From contig PKUF01000007.1 in assembly GCA_002869635.1 (NCBI GenBank), positions 16,636 through 49,864 of the forward strand: a stretch of 33,229 bases of DNA, written 5' to 3'. A program made the position numbers and the translations under genes. The notes under the pieces are model-generated. The model saw only the letters and a program-made list of their open reading frames with translations, was not told the origin of the DNA and did not search any database. Below are positions 1 through 7,621 of the stretch, one piece after another. Origin of the DNA: Desulfuromonas sp. GTDB lineage: Bacteria > Desulfobacterota > Desulfuromonadia > Desulfuromonadales > BM515. The stretch's first letter is position 1, and every line of letters begins with the position of its first letter.

Positions 1-2
1 CC

Positions 3-1058
3 GTCGCTCCGCGTCTGCTTGCGTGGTACGCAACGCAAGGACGGAGCCTCCCTTGGCGCTGTATCCGCGACCCCTACCGAATCTGGCTGTCAGAAGTAAT
101 GCTGCAGCAGACCACCGTCGCCACCGCTCTCCCTTTCTTCGAACGCTTCATCGCTCGTTTTCCCACCGTCAGCACCCTCGCCGATGCCGCCATCGATGAG
201 GTGATCGCCCTCTGGGCCGGACTCGGCTACTATCGTCGAGCGCATCACCTCCACACCGCTGCCATAATCGTGCGCGACCAACACGCTGGCCGCGTCCCTG
301 ACGACCTTGATGCTCTGCTCGCACTACCGGGAATCGGTCGCTCCACCGCCGGCGCCATCCTCGCCCTTGCCTTTGACCGTCCCTTCCCGATCCTCGACGG
401 CAACGTCCGTCGCATCCTCTGCCGCCTCTTCGCCTTTAGCGAGAACCCTCGCAACAGCCGCGGCGAAAAGCAGCTCTGGCGCTGGGCTGAACAACTGACG
501 CCGCAAAAAGATCCACACGACTACACCCAAGCTATCATGGATCTCGGCGCCACAATCTGCACCCCGCGCGCTCCCAATTGCACCCTCTGTCCCTTATCAA
601 CACTCTGCCTTGCCTACCAACAAGGGATCGCGGAGGCACTCCCGATCTCGCCCCCCCGTAAGACTGTCCCTCTGCGTCGTCAACTTGCCCTGCTTGTTGA
701 ACATGAGGGCAACCTGCTCTTGCAGCAGCGTCCGTCCCGAGGTCTTCTTCCCGGGCTCTGGGAATTCCCCGGCACCGACCTTATCGCGGCACTCCCTCCG
801 GCCCAGCAGGCCGCAAATTTCCTTGGTCAGCTCGGGGGCAAGGAGCAACTTCTTCCCTTAGGAAGAATCTCCCACACCTATTCCCACTTCAAACTTGAGC
901 TGCACATCTTTTTAACTCAGGTAAACTCCTCCTCCCTTTTGACACCACAACGCTTCTGGATCCCTCGAAACTCTCTCGCCGAAGCGCCCTTGCACGGAGC
1001 CCATCGCAAGGCGTGCAAACTCCTTCCTCCCCCTGGATCAACGGTGGAAGATGTGTAA
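3..1058 (+). CDS. mutY: A/G-specific adenine DNA glycosylase MutY, 5'-truncated by window edge
   Basis: Base-excision repair enzyme that removes adenine mispaired with 8-oxoguanine. The ORF track starts at an internal ATG (99), but the frame is open upstream and encodes MutY N-terminal sequence (LPWR, then DPYRIWLSEV), so the true start lies before the window. The catalytic Glu is in SEVMLQQT, the helix-hairpin-helix in LPGIGRSTAGAI, and the catalytic Asp in LDGNVRRI. A [4Fe-4S] loop has the C-X6-C-X2-C-X5-C pattern (CTPRAPNCTLCPLSTLC). The C-terminal third is the NUDIX-like domain that reads 8-oxoG, including a PGLWEFPG segment. The gene heads a same-strand run, with 43 bases before the histidine kinase gene. 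Identification is secure; only the extreme N-terminus is missing. Confidence 0.96.
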   Translation, partial: VAPRLLAWYATQGRSLPWRCIRDPYRIWLSEVMLQQTTVATALPFFERFIARFPTVSTLADAAIDEVIALWAGLGYYRRAHHLHTAAIIVRDQHAGRVPDDLDALLALPGIGRSTAGAILALAFDRPFPILDGNVRRILCRLFAFSENPRNSRGEKQLWRWAEQLTPQKDPHDYTQAIMDLGATICTPRAPNCTLCPLSTLCLAYQQGIAEALPISPPRKTVPLRRQLALLVEHEGNLLLQQRPSRGLLPGLWEFPGTDLIAALPPAQQAANFLGQLGGKEQLLPLGRISHTYSHFKLELHIFLTQVNSSSLLTPQRFWIPRNSLAEAPLHGAHRKACKLLPPPGSTVEDV

Positions 1059-1101
1059 TTACACAGTGCATTTCCCCTGACGGTATGGTAGCTTTGCCGT
1101 T

Positions 1102-2481
1102 ATGCGCCTGACTCTTAAACAACAGATCATCCTCGCTCCAGCGACGGTTCTGCTCATCTTGAGTCTTCTCCTTGGCTTTCTCCAGTACACCTTCTGGGAC
1201 CTCTCCCAGAAACGACAGCAGGCCAAGGAGCTTAAAAGCACATTCATCGCTCTGGCTGAAGCCGAACTGGCGATTCAACGCTACTACCCACTGGTCCTGA
1301 ACAGCCGCAAAGGGGTGGTTGATGCGCGAACTCTTGAGGAGATGACCATGCTCTATGCTCATCTTGAAGGAGCCATCAACCGGATTGTCGAAATCCAACC
1401 CCTCCCCACGGAAGCCCGACAAGCCTTGACCCAGTCAGTCAGCGATCTCGATCCAGACATCGAGATCAACCTTGATCGCTTCCTCAACGCCTTATCAAAA
1501 CTGCGGCCCGAGATGAGCAAACTCTCGGAGCTGATTCAACAACGCCGAGAGACACTGCGTAATATTCATGATGAAGATATTGACGAAATCGTCTATCAAA
1601 GCGCGCTGGTTTCGATCGTCGTTCTCGGCTCGGCAATTCTTCTCGGAATTTTCCTCTCTCTCACCTTCGCTCGGCGAATCCTCAGACGGATCGGGGCTCT
1701 TTCCTCCTGCGCCGCCCAGATCATAAAGGGAGAACTCACACCCCCTCCGGCCCCGGAGAAGATCCGCGACGAACTTGACGAACTCGGTCTCGCCATCAAT
1801 CATATGACGAATCGCCTGATCCACGTGGTCAGTGCCGAGAAATTGCTTGAAGGAGCCGAAGAGGAGAGGCGACGAATCGCCATGGACCTGCACGACCAGA
1901 CGCTTTCAGACCTCGCCTCGATTCTGCGCGGCCTGCAGCAGCTGCAGCAACTCCCCGAAGCAGAGCAGCAGGCCCGTGAGCTCGAAACAGAGTTGCATCG
2001 TGCGATCGGCGGACTGCGGGGCGTGATGGACAACCTCCACCCTCAGACTCTCGACATCCTCGGTCTTGCCGCCGCCATCGAATCGTATGTCACTCGGCAC
2101 CTGCAAAAGCCGGAGCTCCCCGAATGCCACCTCTATATCTCACCGGCGGCCGAAGAACTCTCACTGCCGAAGCTGGCAAGTCTGACCTTCTATCGCATCG
2201 CCCTTGAGGCGATGCACAATGTCATCAAACACGCCGGCGGCAGCCGCTATGAAATTACTCTAGAGCGCCGCGAATCCGACCTCCTCCTCTCGGTGGAAGA
2301 CAATGGTCGCGGTTTTAACCCCACCGCAACCCCGAAAACCGGCCGCGGCCTCAACAATATTCGGGAGCGAGCCCGCACCATCGGCGCCAGCGTCACTTGG
2401 AGCCGTTCCCGCTTCACCAGTGGAACCCGTTTCGAACTTCTCTTGCCGCTCGCCATCGAAGCGAGCGCCGATAAGGACTGA
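1102..2481 (+). CDS. Membrane sensor histidine kinase, NarL/LuxR-partner (HisKA_3) type
   Basis: Inner-membrane sensor kinase of 459 residues that should phosphorylate the response regulator encoded 5 bases downstream. TM1 is at about residues 9-31 and TM2 at about 168-190. Between them lies a mostly helical periplasmic region of about 135 residues with no recognisable ligand-binding motif. A HAMP-like stretch (about 190-245) follows. The phospho-accepting His264 is in the MDLHDQTLSD motif of the HisKA_3 dimerisation domain. The ATPase domain has an N-box-like RIALEAMHNVIKHA (about 365-378), DNGRGF (400-405) and GRGLNNIRERA. The signal sensed cannot be read from the sequence. HisKA_3 kinases normally pair with LuxR-type regulators, which fits the neighbour. 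Confidence 0.9.
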   Translation: MRLTLKQQIILAPATVLLILSLLLGFLQYTFWDLSQKRQQAKELKSTFIALAEAELAIQRYYPLVLNSRKGVVDARTLEEMTMLYAHLEGAINRIVEIQPLPTEARQALTQSVSDLDPDIEINLDRFLNALSKLRPEMSKLSELIQQRRETLRNIHDEDIDEIVYQSALVSIVVLGSAILLGIFLSLTFARRILRRIGALSSCAAQIIKGELTPPPAPEKIRDELDELGLAINHMTNRLIHVVSAEKLLEGAEEERRRIAMDLHDQTLSDLASILRGLQQLQQLPEAEQQARELETELHRAIGGLRGVMDNLHPQTLDILGLAAAIESYVTRHLQKPELPECHLYISPAAEELSLPKLASLTFYRIALEAMHNVIKHAGGSRYEITLERRESDLLLSVEDNGRGFNPTATPKTGRGLNNIRERARTIGASVTWSRSRFTSGTRFELLLPLAIEASADKD

Positions 2482-2486
2482 GTATC

Positions 2487-3239
2487 ATGGAGAACGCCAC
2501 GATCCTCATCGCCGAAGACAATCCTAAGGATTTCGAGTTTCTTGAGCAGATCTTTCGCACCATCGCTCCCGATGCCAAGATCGAGCGAGCTCAAAACGGC
2601 CTGCTCGCCCTTGAAAAGGGACTCGCCTCCGAAGTGCCGTTGGTGGTCAGCGATATTCAGATGCCCGAGCTTAACGGTATCGACTTTGCCAAAGAGCTCT
2701 GGGAGCGACGTCCTCAGGCTCGTATCATTCTCTGGAGTCAGCACAAAGACGAGATGTATGTTCGAGCGTTGGCCCGCATCGTTCCACCCGAAACGGTCTA
2801 CGGCTACGTCCTCAAATCGAATGCCAAGGAACGTATCGCCTCGGCGATCCAAACCGTTCTCTTCGATGACCAGTGTTGGATCGATCCCGAAGTCCGCAAG
2901 GTGCAGGGACGCACCGGGCACGCCCAGACCGCCCTCTCCGACATCGAATATGAAGCTCTGATTGATATCACTCTCGGCCTTACCGACAATCTCATCGCCC
3001 AACGCCGCTACCTCTCACGCCGTGGGGTTCAAAGCCGCCTCAACTCCCTCTACACCAAACTCGGCCTCGATCAAGAACAGTTCCAAAGTGAGAAGGTCGG
3101 TGACGCCTTCAACCTTCGTAACCGTGCCGTCTCCGTCGCTCTTGCCCGCGGACTGATCAACGCCTTTGAGCTCGAGCACGAGGAGAGCGAATTTCAAATT
3201 TGGCTCAAACGCTTCAAAGGAAGTCAGAAGATTAAATAG
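2487..3239 (+). CDS. Response regulator, REC domain plus divergent LuxR-type HTH
   Basis: Cytoplasmic partner of the upstream kinase, 250 residues. The N-terminal receiver domain (about 1-125) has the acidic pair in IAEDN and the phospho-acceptor Asp in [12 protein letters not shown]. After a short linker, about residues 150-195 (from [19 protein letters not shown] to [11 protein letters not shown]) align by eye with the GerE/LuxR helix-turn-helix, but the recognition segment is degenerate ([10 protein letters not shown] rather than the usual SEKTVKTH). A C-terminal extension of about 55 residues follows, longer than in typical NarL/FixJ regulators. The start has an AAGGA Shine-Dalgarno inside the kinase 3' end, so the two are probably co-transcribed and translationally coupled. 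Target genes are unknown. Confidence 0.85.
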   Translation: MENATILIAEDNPKDFEFLEQIFRTIAPDAKIERAQNGLLALEKGLASEVPLVVSDIQMPELNGIDFAKELWERRPQARIILWSQHKDEMYVRALARIVPPETVYGYVLKSNAKERIASAIQTVLFDDQCWIDPEVRKVQGRTGHAQTALSDIEYEALIDITLGLTDNLIAQRRYLSRRGVQSRLNSLYTKLGLDQEQFQSEKVGDAFNLRNRAVSVALARGLINAFELEHEESEFQIWLKRFKGSQKIK

Positions 3240-3265
3240 TCACAACTCTCTGCGGAGATCGATCT

Positions 3266-4315
3266 ATGTTTCCCCTACGCCCCAAAATCGCCGCCATGGC
3301 TGGCTATGTCCCTGGCTTTCAGCCCCCCGATGGCGAAAGTTGGATAAAGCTCAACACCAACGAAAATCCATACCCCCCTTCACCCAAGGTCCGCGAGGCA
3401 ATCCTCGCCGAACTCGGGGACGGGGCGGTTCTACGCAAATATCCTGACCCCTCAAGCCAGACGGCGAGAAAAACCGCCGCCGCGCTCTATGGTGTTGATC
3501 CAGCTTGGGTGATCATGGCCAACGGTTCGGATGAACTGCTCAACAACCTGATCCGCGCTTTTGCCGGCGAAGGGGAAGAGGTGGCCTACGTCCACCCCTC
3601 CTACTCTTACTACGCCACCCTCGCCGAGATTCAAGGGGCAAACATCCGCACATTCGGCCTCACCCCCGACCATAAATTGGCCGACTTTCCCACGGTCTAC
3701 GAGGGGAAGATTTTCTTTCTCACCACTCCCAACGCCCCTCTCGGGTTCGCCTTCTCTCTTGAGAAGATCGCCGACCTCGCCGACCGCTGCCGCGGCATGC
3801 TGGTGGTTGACGAAGCGTACGTCGATTTTGCCGATCACAGCGCCCTGCCGCTGCTGCAGAAACACGAGAACCTGATCATCACCCGCACTCTTTCCAAAAG
3901 CTATTCCCTCGCTGGGATGCGGCTTGGTCTCGCCCTCGCCCGCCCTGAGGTGGTCGCCGCCCTCGACAAGATCCGCGACCACTACCACCTCGACCGTCTT
4001 GCCCTCGCCGCCGCCAGCGCCGCGCTGGAAGATCAGGCCTGTCTGCAACAAACGGTCACAACGATTCGTGCTACCCGCGAGCGTTTCAGCGCCGCCTTGC
4101 GCCAGATCGGTTACACGGTCATCCCCTCGCAAGGGAACTTCGTTTTCGCCTCCCCCCCCGATGGTGACGGCAAACGGGTTTACGACGCCCTCTTCTCCCG
4201 TAAGATTCTCGTGCGCTATTTTAGCGACCCGGCCCTGAAACACGGTCTGCGTATCACCATCGGTACCGACACCGAGATGGATGCCGCCTTTGAGGCGTTG
4301 CGACAGATCGGTTGA
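3266..4315 (+). CDS. hisC: Histidinol-phosphate aminotransferase HisC
   Basis: PLP enzyme of fold type I that converts imidazole-acetol phosphate and glutamate to histidinol phosphate in histidine biosynthesis. At 349 residues it matches the family length. Signatures are [11 protein letters not shown] near the N-terminus, the substrate-side [20 protein letters not shown], the PLP-binding Lys211 in [16 protein letters not shown] and a C-terminal LRITIGT phosphate/carboxylate-binding segment. It stands apart from other his genes, 26 bases after the response regulator, with a GGAG Shine-Dalgarno. Some HisC-family enzymes act on aromatic or other amino acids, so side activity is possible, but HisC is the best call. 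Confidence 0.9.
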   Translation: MFPLRPKIAAMAGYVPGFQPPDGESWIKLNTNENPYPPSPKVREAILAELGDGAVLRKYPDPSSQTARKTAAALYGVDPAWVIMANGSDELLNNLIRAFAGEGEEVAYVHPSYSYYATLAEIQGANIRTFGLTPDHKLADFPTVYEGKIFFLTTPNAPLGFAFSLEKIADLADRCRGMLVVDEAYVDFADHSALPLLQKHENLIITRTLSKSYSLAGMRLGLALARPEVVAALDKIRDHYHLDRLALAAASAALEDQACLQQTVTTIRATRERFSAALRQIGYTVIPSQGNFVFASPPDGDGKRVYDALFSRKILVRYFSDPALKHGLRITIGTDTEMDAAFEALRQIG

Positions 4316-4334
4316 TTCTGGATTTCATCACCCC

Positions 4335-5054
4335 ATGACCACGCTTCGAACCACGATTTTTTGGGCCGGGCTCATCCCCTGGACCCTTTTTGTCATTATC
4401 ACCGGCACCCCTCTGTCACTGATCAACCCCGACTGGATGCACAACTACTGCCGTATCTGGGCCCGCCTGCTACTGGTGCTGGCGGGGGTACGCCTCAGCG
4501 TAAAGGGGCGCGAGCACCTCCCTCAGGGGGAGCCGCTCATTTTCATGCCCAACCACCAGAGCACCTTTGACATCCTTGCTCTCTTCATCGCCCTACCGGT
4601 GCAGTTTCGCTGGATTGCCAAAGAGGAACTCTTTCATATCCCCTTCTTCGGCTTCGCCATGCGCCGTGCCGGCTACATCTCCATCGACCGCGGCGACCGT
4701 AAAAAAGCGATTAAAAGTATGGATGTCGCAGCTCAGCGCATCGCAGCCGGGACCTCGGTGATCATCTTCCCGGAGGGGACACGCTCCGAGGATGGAAAAC
4801 TGCTGCCGCTGAAAAAGGGGGGATTTGTTCTCGCTCTCAAATCGGGAGTCTCGATCCTCCCGATGGCGATCGAGGGGAGTTGCAAGGTCAATCCCAAACA
4901 CTCGTTGCGTCTCTACGGAGGGGAGATTCACGTGACCTTGCAGCCTGCCATCCCGACCGCCGACCTGCCGATGAGCGAGCGCGATCGGCTTATGGAAGAA
5001 GTTCGCACATCACTGGCGTCCGTTCTTGGTCCTCCCGCGAAGGAGAGTCGATGA
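4335..5054 (+). CDS. plsC: 1-acyl-sn-glycerol-3-phosphate acyltransferase (PlsC family)
   Basis: Membrane-associated acyltransferase that adds the second acyl chain to lysophosphatidic acid in phospholipid synthesis. The ORF track starts at 4281, inside hisC. I prefer ATG 4335, which leaves the preceding gene and gives 239 residues starting MTTLRTTIFWAG. Hydrophobic segments lie at about residues 8-30 and 42-54. The catalytic NHX4D box is NHQSTFD (His74, Asp79), and the acyl-acceptor box FPEGTRSEDG is at 145-154. No strong Shine-Dalgarno is seen, so translation may depend on coupling to hisC. Its stop overlaps the next start by 4 bases (ATGA). Confidence 0.9.
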   Translation: MTTLRTTIFWAGLIPWTLFVIITGTPLSLINPDWMHNYCRIWARLLLVLAGVRLSVKGREHLPQGEPLIFMPNHQSTFDILALFIALPVQFRWIAKEELFHIPFFGFAMRRAGYISIDRGDRKKAIKSMDVAAQRIAAGTSVIIFPEGTRSEDGKLLPLKKGGFVLALKSGVSILPMAIEGSCKVNPKHSLRLYGGEIHVTLQPAIPTADLPMSERDRLMEEVRTSLASVLGPPAKESR

Positions 5055-6748
5055 GCGAGGAGACACACCCTTTAACCCCGCTTCACGGCGAGGACAGAAT
5101 TCGCATCTTGCCGCTGGGGGGACTTGGTGAGATCGGCCTCAACCTGATGGTGGTCGAATGCAACGGAGCCTTGGTTCTCATCGACTGCGGTCTGATGTTC
5201 CCTGAGGCCTATATGCCAGGGATTGACCTTGTCATCCCTGACGTCTCGGTTCTTGAGGCGCGTCGCGACGACATCCGCGCAATCCTGCTGACCCACGGGC
5301 ACGAAGACCACATCGGAGCGATCCCTTTTCTACTTGAGCGCCTCGGCTTCCCGCCGATCTACGGCACCGCCCTGACCCTCGGCCTGCTGCGGGGGAAACT
5401 GGAGGAGCACCATCTCCTTTCGCGAACAACCCTCGAGACGCTGACGCCACGCCAGTGCATCGATCTTACCCCCTTTACGGTAGAATTTTTCCGGGTGACC
5501 CACTCCATCGCTGACGGGGTCGGAATCGCTCTACGCACCCCGGCGGGGCTGATCGTCCACAGCGGCGACTTCAAGCTCGACCCAACCCCCATCGACGGTG
5601 AGATCACCGACCTCGCTCGCCTGGCCACCTACGGCGAAGAGGGGGTGCTGCTGCTCATGGCCGACTCAACCAACGTCGAACGAGAAGGGCACACCCTCTC
5701 GGAGCGGATGGTCGGCGAGGCGTTGCAACAGCTCGTTGGATCCGCCTCCGGGCGGATTCTCGTCGCCACCTTCGCCTCGAACATCCACCGTATCCAACAG
5801 ATCCTCAATGCGGCGGTACAGGCCGGACGCTGGGTCCACGTTAGCGGGCGCAGTATGCTCACCAACATTGCCATCGCCCGGCAACTCGGCTACCTCCGTG
5901 CTCCCGACGGACTCTTCGTTGATCAGGCTCAGATGCGTGACCTGCCTCGGGAGCACCTGCTGGTACTCACCACCGGCAGCCAAGGCGAACCTCTCTCAGC
6001 CCTCTCGCGCATCGCCATGGACGACCACAAACAGATCAAAATCACTCCCGGCGACACGGTGATCCTCTCCTCAAAATTTATCCCCGGCAACGAGCGGGCA
6101 ATCACCGACCTGATCAACCTCCTTTACCGCCGCGGGGCCGAGGTCCATTACGAGACGACGAGCGAGATCCACGTCTCCGGTCACGCCAGCCAGGAGGAAC
6201 TCAAGCTGGTTCACTCTCTGTTGCGACCACGCTACTTCGTTCCCGTGCACGGCGAATACCGCCATCTCGTTAAACACGCTCGCCTTGCCGAGACGATGGG
6301 CGTCGAAGAAGGAAACGCTGTCGTCCTCAACAATGGAGAACCTCTTATTCTCTCAAGAAACGGTTTGCGGCGTGAGGAGAGGGTCGAGGCGGGACGAATC
6401 TTCGTCGATGGCAAAGGGGTCGGCGATGTGGGGGTGATGGAGCTGCGTGACCGCCGGCACCTCGCCCAGCACGGTCTGGTCATGGTGCTCCTCGCCATCA
6501 ACCGCAGCAGTGGCGCCCTGTTGCATGGCCCTGAGCTCTTCAGCCGCGGCTTCGTCCCAGAAGAGGAGGGACAAGAAATTCTCGACGAGGCGGCAGTGGC
6601 GCTGCACGAGATGCTCGCCGAGCAGTCACTTTCTTTGTTGACCGATAGTGAAGAGCTGCGGGTTGAGGTGCGCAAGACCTTACGCCGCTTCTTCAACCGT
6701 CGCCTTGAGCGGCGACCGCTGATTCTTCCAATGATCCTTGAACTCTAA
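5051..6748 (+). CDS. rnj: Ribonuclease J (metallo-beta-lactamase/beta-CASP RNase)
   Basis: Cytoplasmic RNase with 5'-3' exonuclease and endonuclease activity in mRNA decay and rRNA processing. The track ORF from 4880 runs through plsC; the true start is ATG 5051, preceded by AGGAGAG and overlapping the plsC stop. This gives 565 residues, close to the 555 of Bacillus RNase J1. Visible are LPLGGLGEIGLN, the zinc-binding THGHEDHIGA (81-90), VHSGDFKLD, ADSTNVEREG, the beta-CASP segments VATFASNIHRIQQ and TGSQGEP, and the C-terminal HVSGHAS and PVHGEYRHL metal ligands. RNase J is common in Firmicutes and in deltaproteobacterial lineages, so it supports the suggested host group. Confidence 0.94.
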   Translation: MSEETHPLTPLHGEDRIRILPLGGLGEIGLNLMVVECNGALVLIDCGLMFPEAYMPGIDLVIPDVSVLEARRDDIRAILLTHGHEDHIGAIPFLLERLGFPPIYGTALTLGLLRGKLEEHHLLSRTTLETLTPRQCIDLTPFTVEFFRVTHSIADGVGIALRTPAGLIVHSGDFKLDPTPIDGEITDLARLATYGEEGVLLLMADSTNVEREGHTLSERMVGEALQQLVGSASGRILVATFASNIHRIQQILNAAVQAGRWVHVSGRSMLTNIAIARQLGYLRAPDGLFVDQAQMRDLPREHLLVLTTGSQGEPLSALSRIAMDDHKQIKITPGDTVILSSKFIPGNERAITDLINLLYRRGAEVHYETTSEIHVSGHASQEELKLVHSLLRPRYFVPVHGEYRHLVKHARLAETMGVEEGNAVVLNNGEPLILSRNGLRREERVEAGRIFVDGKGVGDVGVMELRDRRHLAQHGLVMVLLAINRSSGALLHGPELFSRGFVPEEEGQEILDEAAVALHEMLAEQSLSLLTDSEELRVEVRKTLRRFFNRRLERRPLILPMILEL

Positions 6749-6772
6749 CGGCGAAGCACGCCGGAGATCGAC

Positions 6773-7567
6773 ATGACCTATTTTGAAGCGATTTTCCTCG
6801 GCGCCCTGCAGGGGGCGACTGAATTTCTTCCTGTCTCCTCCTCAGGACATCTTGCCATCGCCCAGCACCTGCTGCCGGACTTCTCGCAACCGGGTGTCTT
6901 CTTTGATGTTCTGCTCCATGTCGGGACGATGATCGCGGTCATCCTCTACTTTCACCGCGAACTGAAAAAACTTGCCACCGCCCCCTTCTCGAAAGCCGAG
7001 GACGCCCCCCTCTACCGCCGGCTGCTGCTGCTGCTGATTGCCGGATCGGTCCCGACCGCCATCATCGGTCTGACCTTCAAGGATTTCTTCGAGGGGCTCT
7101 TTGAGAACATTCCGGTGGTTGCGACGATGCTGCTGGTCACCGGAACTCTCCTCTTCGTCTCAGAACGGCTACACCGCGGGAACCGCAAAGAAGAGGAATT
7201 GACCCTGCGCGATGCGCTGTTGACTGGGCTGGTTCAGGGGTGCGCCATCATCCCCGGGATCTCCCGCTCCGGCTCAACCATTGCCGCGATGCTGCTGCGT
7301 GGCATCGATGGGGAGACGGCGGCTCGCTTCTCCTTTCTCCTCGCCCTGCCAGCGGTCTTTGGCGCCGCGATCTTATCGTTACGTCATCTTGATGCCGTCG
7401 CCAAAGAACAGCTCCCCCTTTATCTGACCGGGGCCGCTGTCGCTTTTATCGTCGGCCTGCTCTCGATCCATTTTCTCATGGCGGTCGTCCGTAAACGCCG
7501 CCTCATCGGCTTTGCCATCTACTGTTGGTTGGCCGGCAGTCTAATTCTGCTGTTCTCTCTCTTTTAG
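6773..7567 (+). CDS. uppP: Undecaprenyl-diphosphatase UppP (BacA)
   Basis: Integral membrane phosphatase that recycles undecaprenyl diphosphate to the monophosphate carrier for peptidoglycan and other envelope polymers; overexpression of the family gives bacitracin resistance. At 264 residues it is full length. Both family boxes are present: GATEFLPVSSSGHL (about 14-27) and PGISRSGSTIAAML (about 160-173). About seven or eight hydrophobic segments span the protein. It starts 24 bases after the RNase J stop with a CGGAGA Shine-Dalgarno and is probably in the same transcript. Confidence 0.95.
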   Translation: MTYFEAIFLGALQGATEFLPVSSSGHLAIAQHLLPDFSQPGVFFDVLLHVGTMIAVILYFHRELKKLATAPFSKAEDAPLYRRLLLLLIAGSVPTAIIGLTFKDFFEGLFENIPVVATMLLVTGTLLFVSERLHRGNRKEEELTLRDALLTGLVQGCAIIPGISRSGSTIAAMLLRGIDGETAARFSFLLALPAVFGAAILSLRHLDAVAKEQLPLYLTGAAVAFIVGLLSIHFLMAVVRKRRLIGFAIYCWLAGSLILLFSLF

Positions 7568-7584
7568 ACGGCCAGCTCTTCTCC

Positions 7585-7613
7585 TTGTCGCGCCTTCTCG
7601 GCTCGGCTATAGT
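7585..7613 (+). promoter_or_regulatory. Possible sigma70 promoter for ftsK
   Basis: TTGTCG and TATAGT are separated by exactly 17 bases in the uppP-ftsK gap. The predicted transcription start would fall within a few bases of the ftsK ATG at 7622, giving a nearly leaderless message. ftsK could equally be read through from uppP, since no terminator is visible between them. Confidence 0.35.
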
Positions 7614-7621
7614 AGGATCCC

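Noticed and set aside
2247-3002. 251-residue minus-strand ORF, and similar long antisense ORFs at 3452-4243, 11657-12472 and 29580-30536
   Set aside because: All lie opposite genes with clear family motifs; long antisense frames are expected in GC-rich coding DNA.
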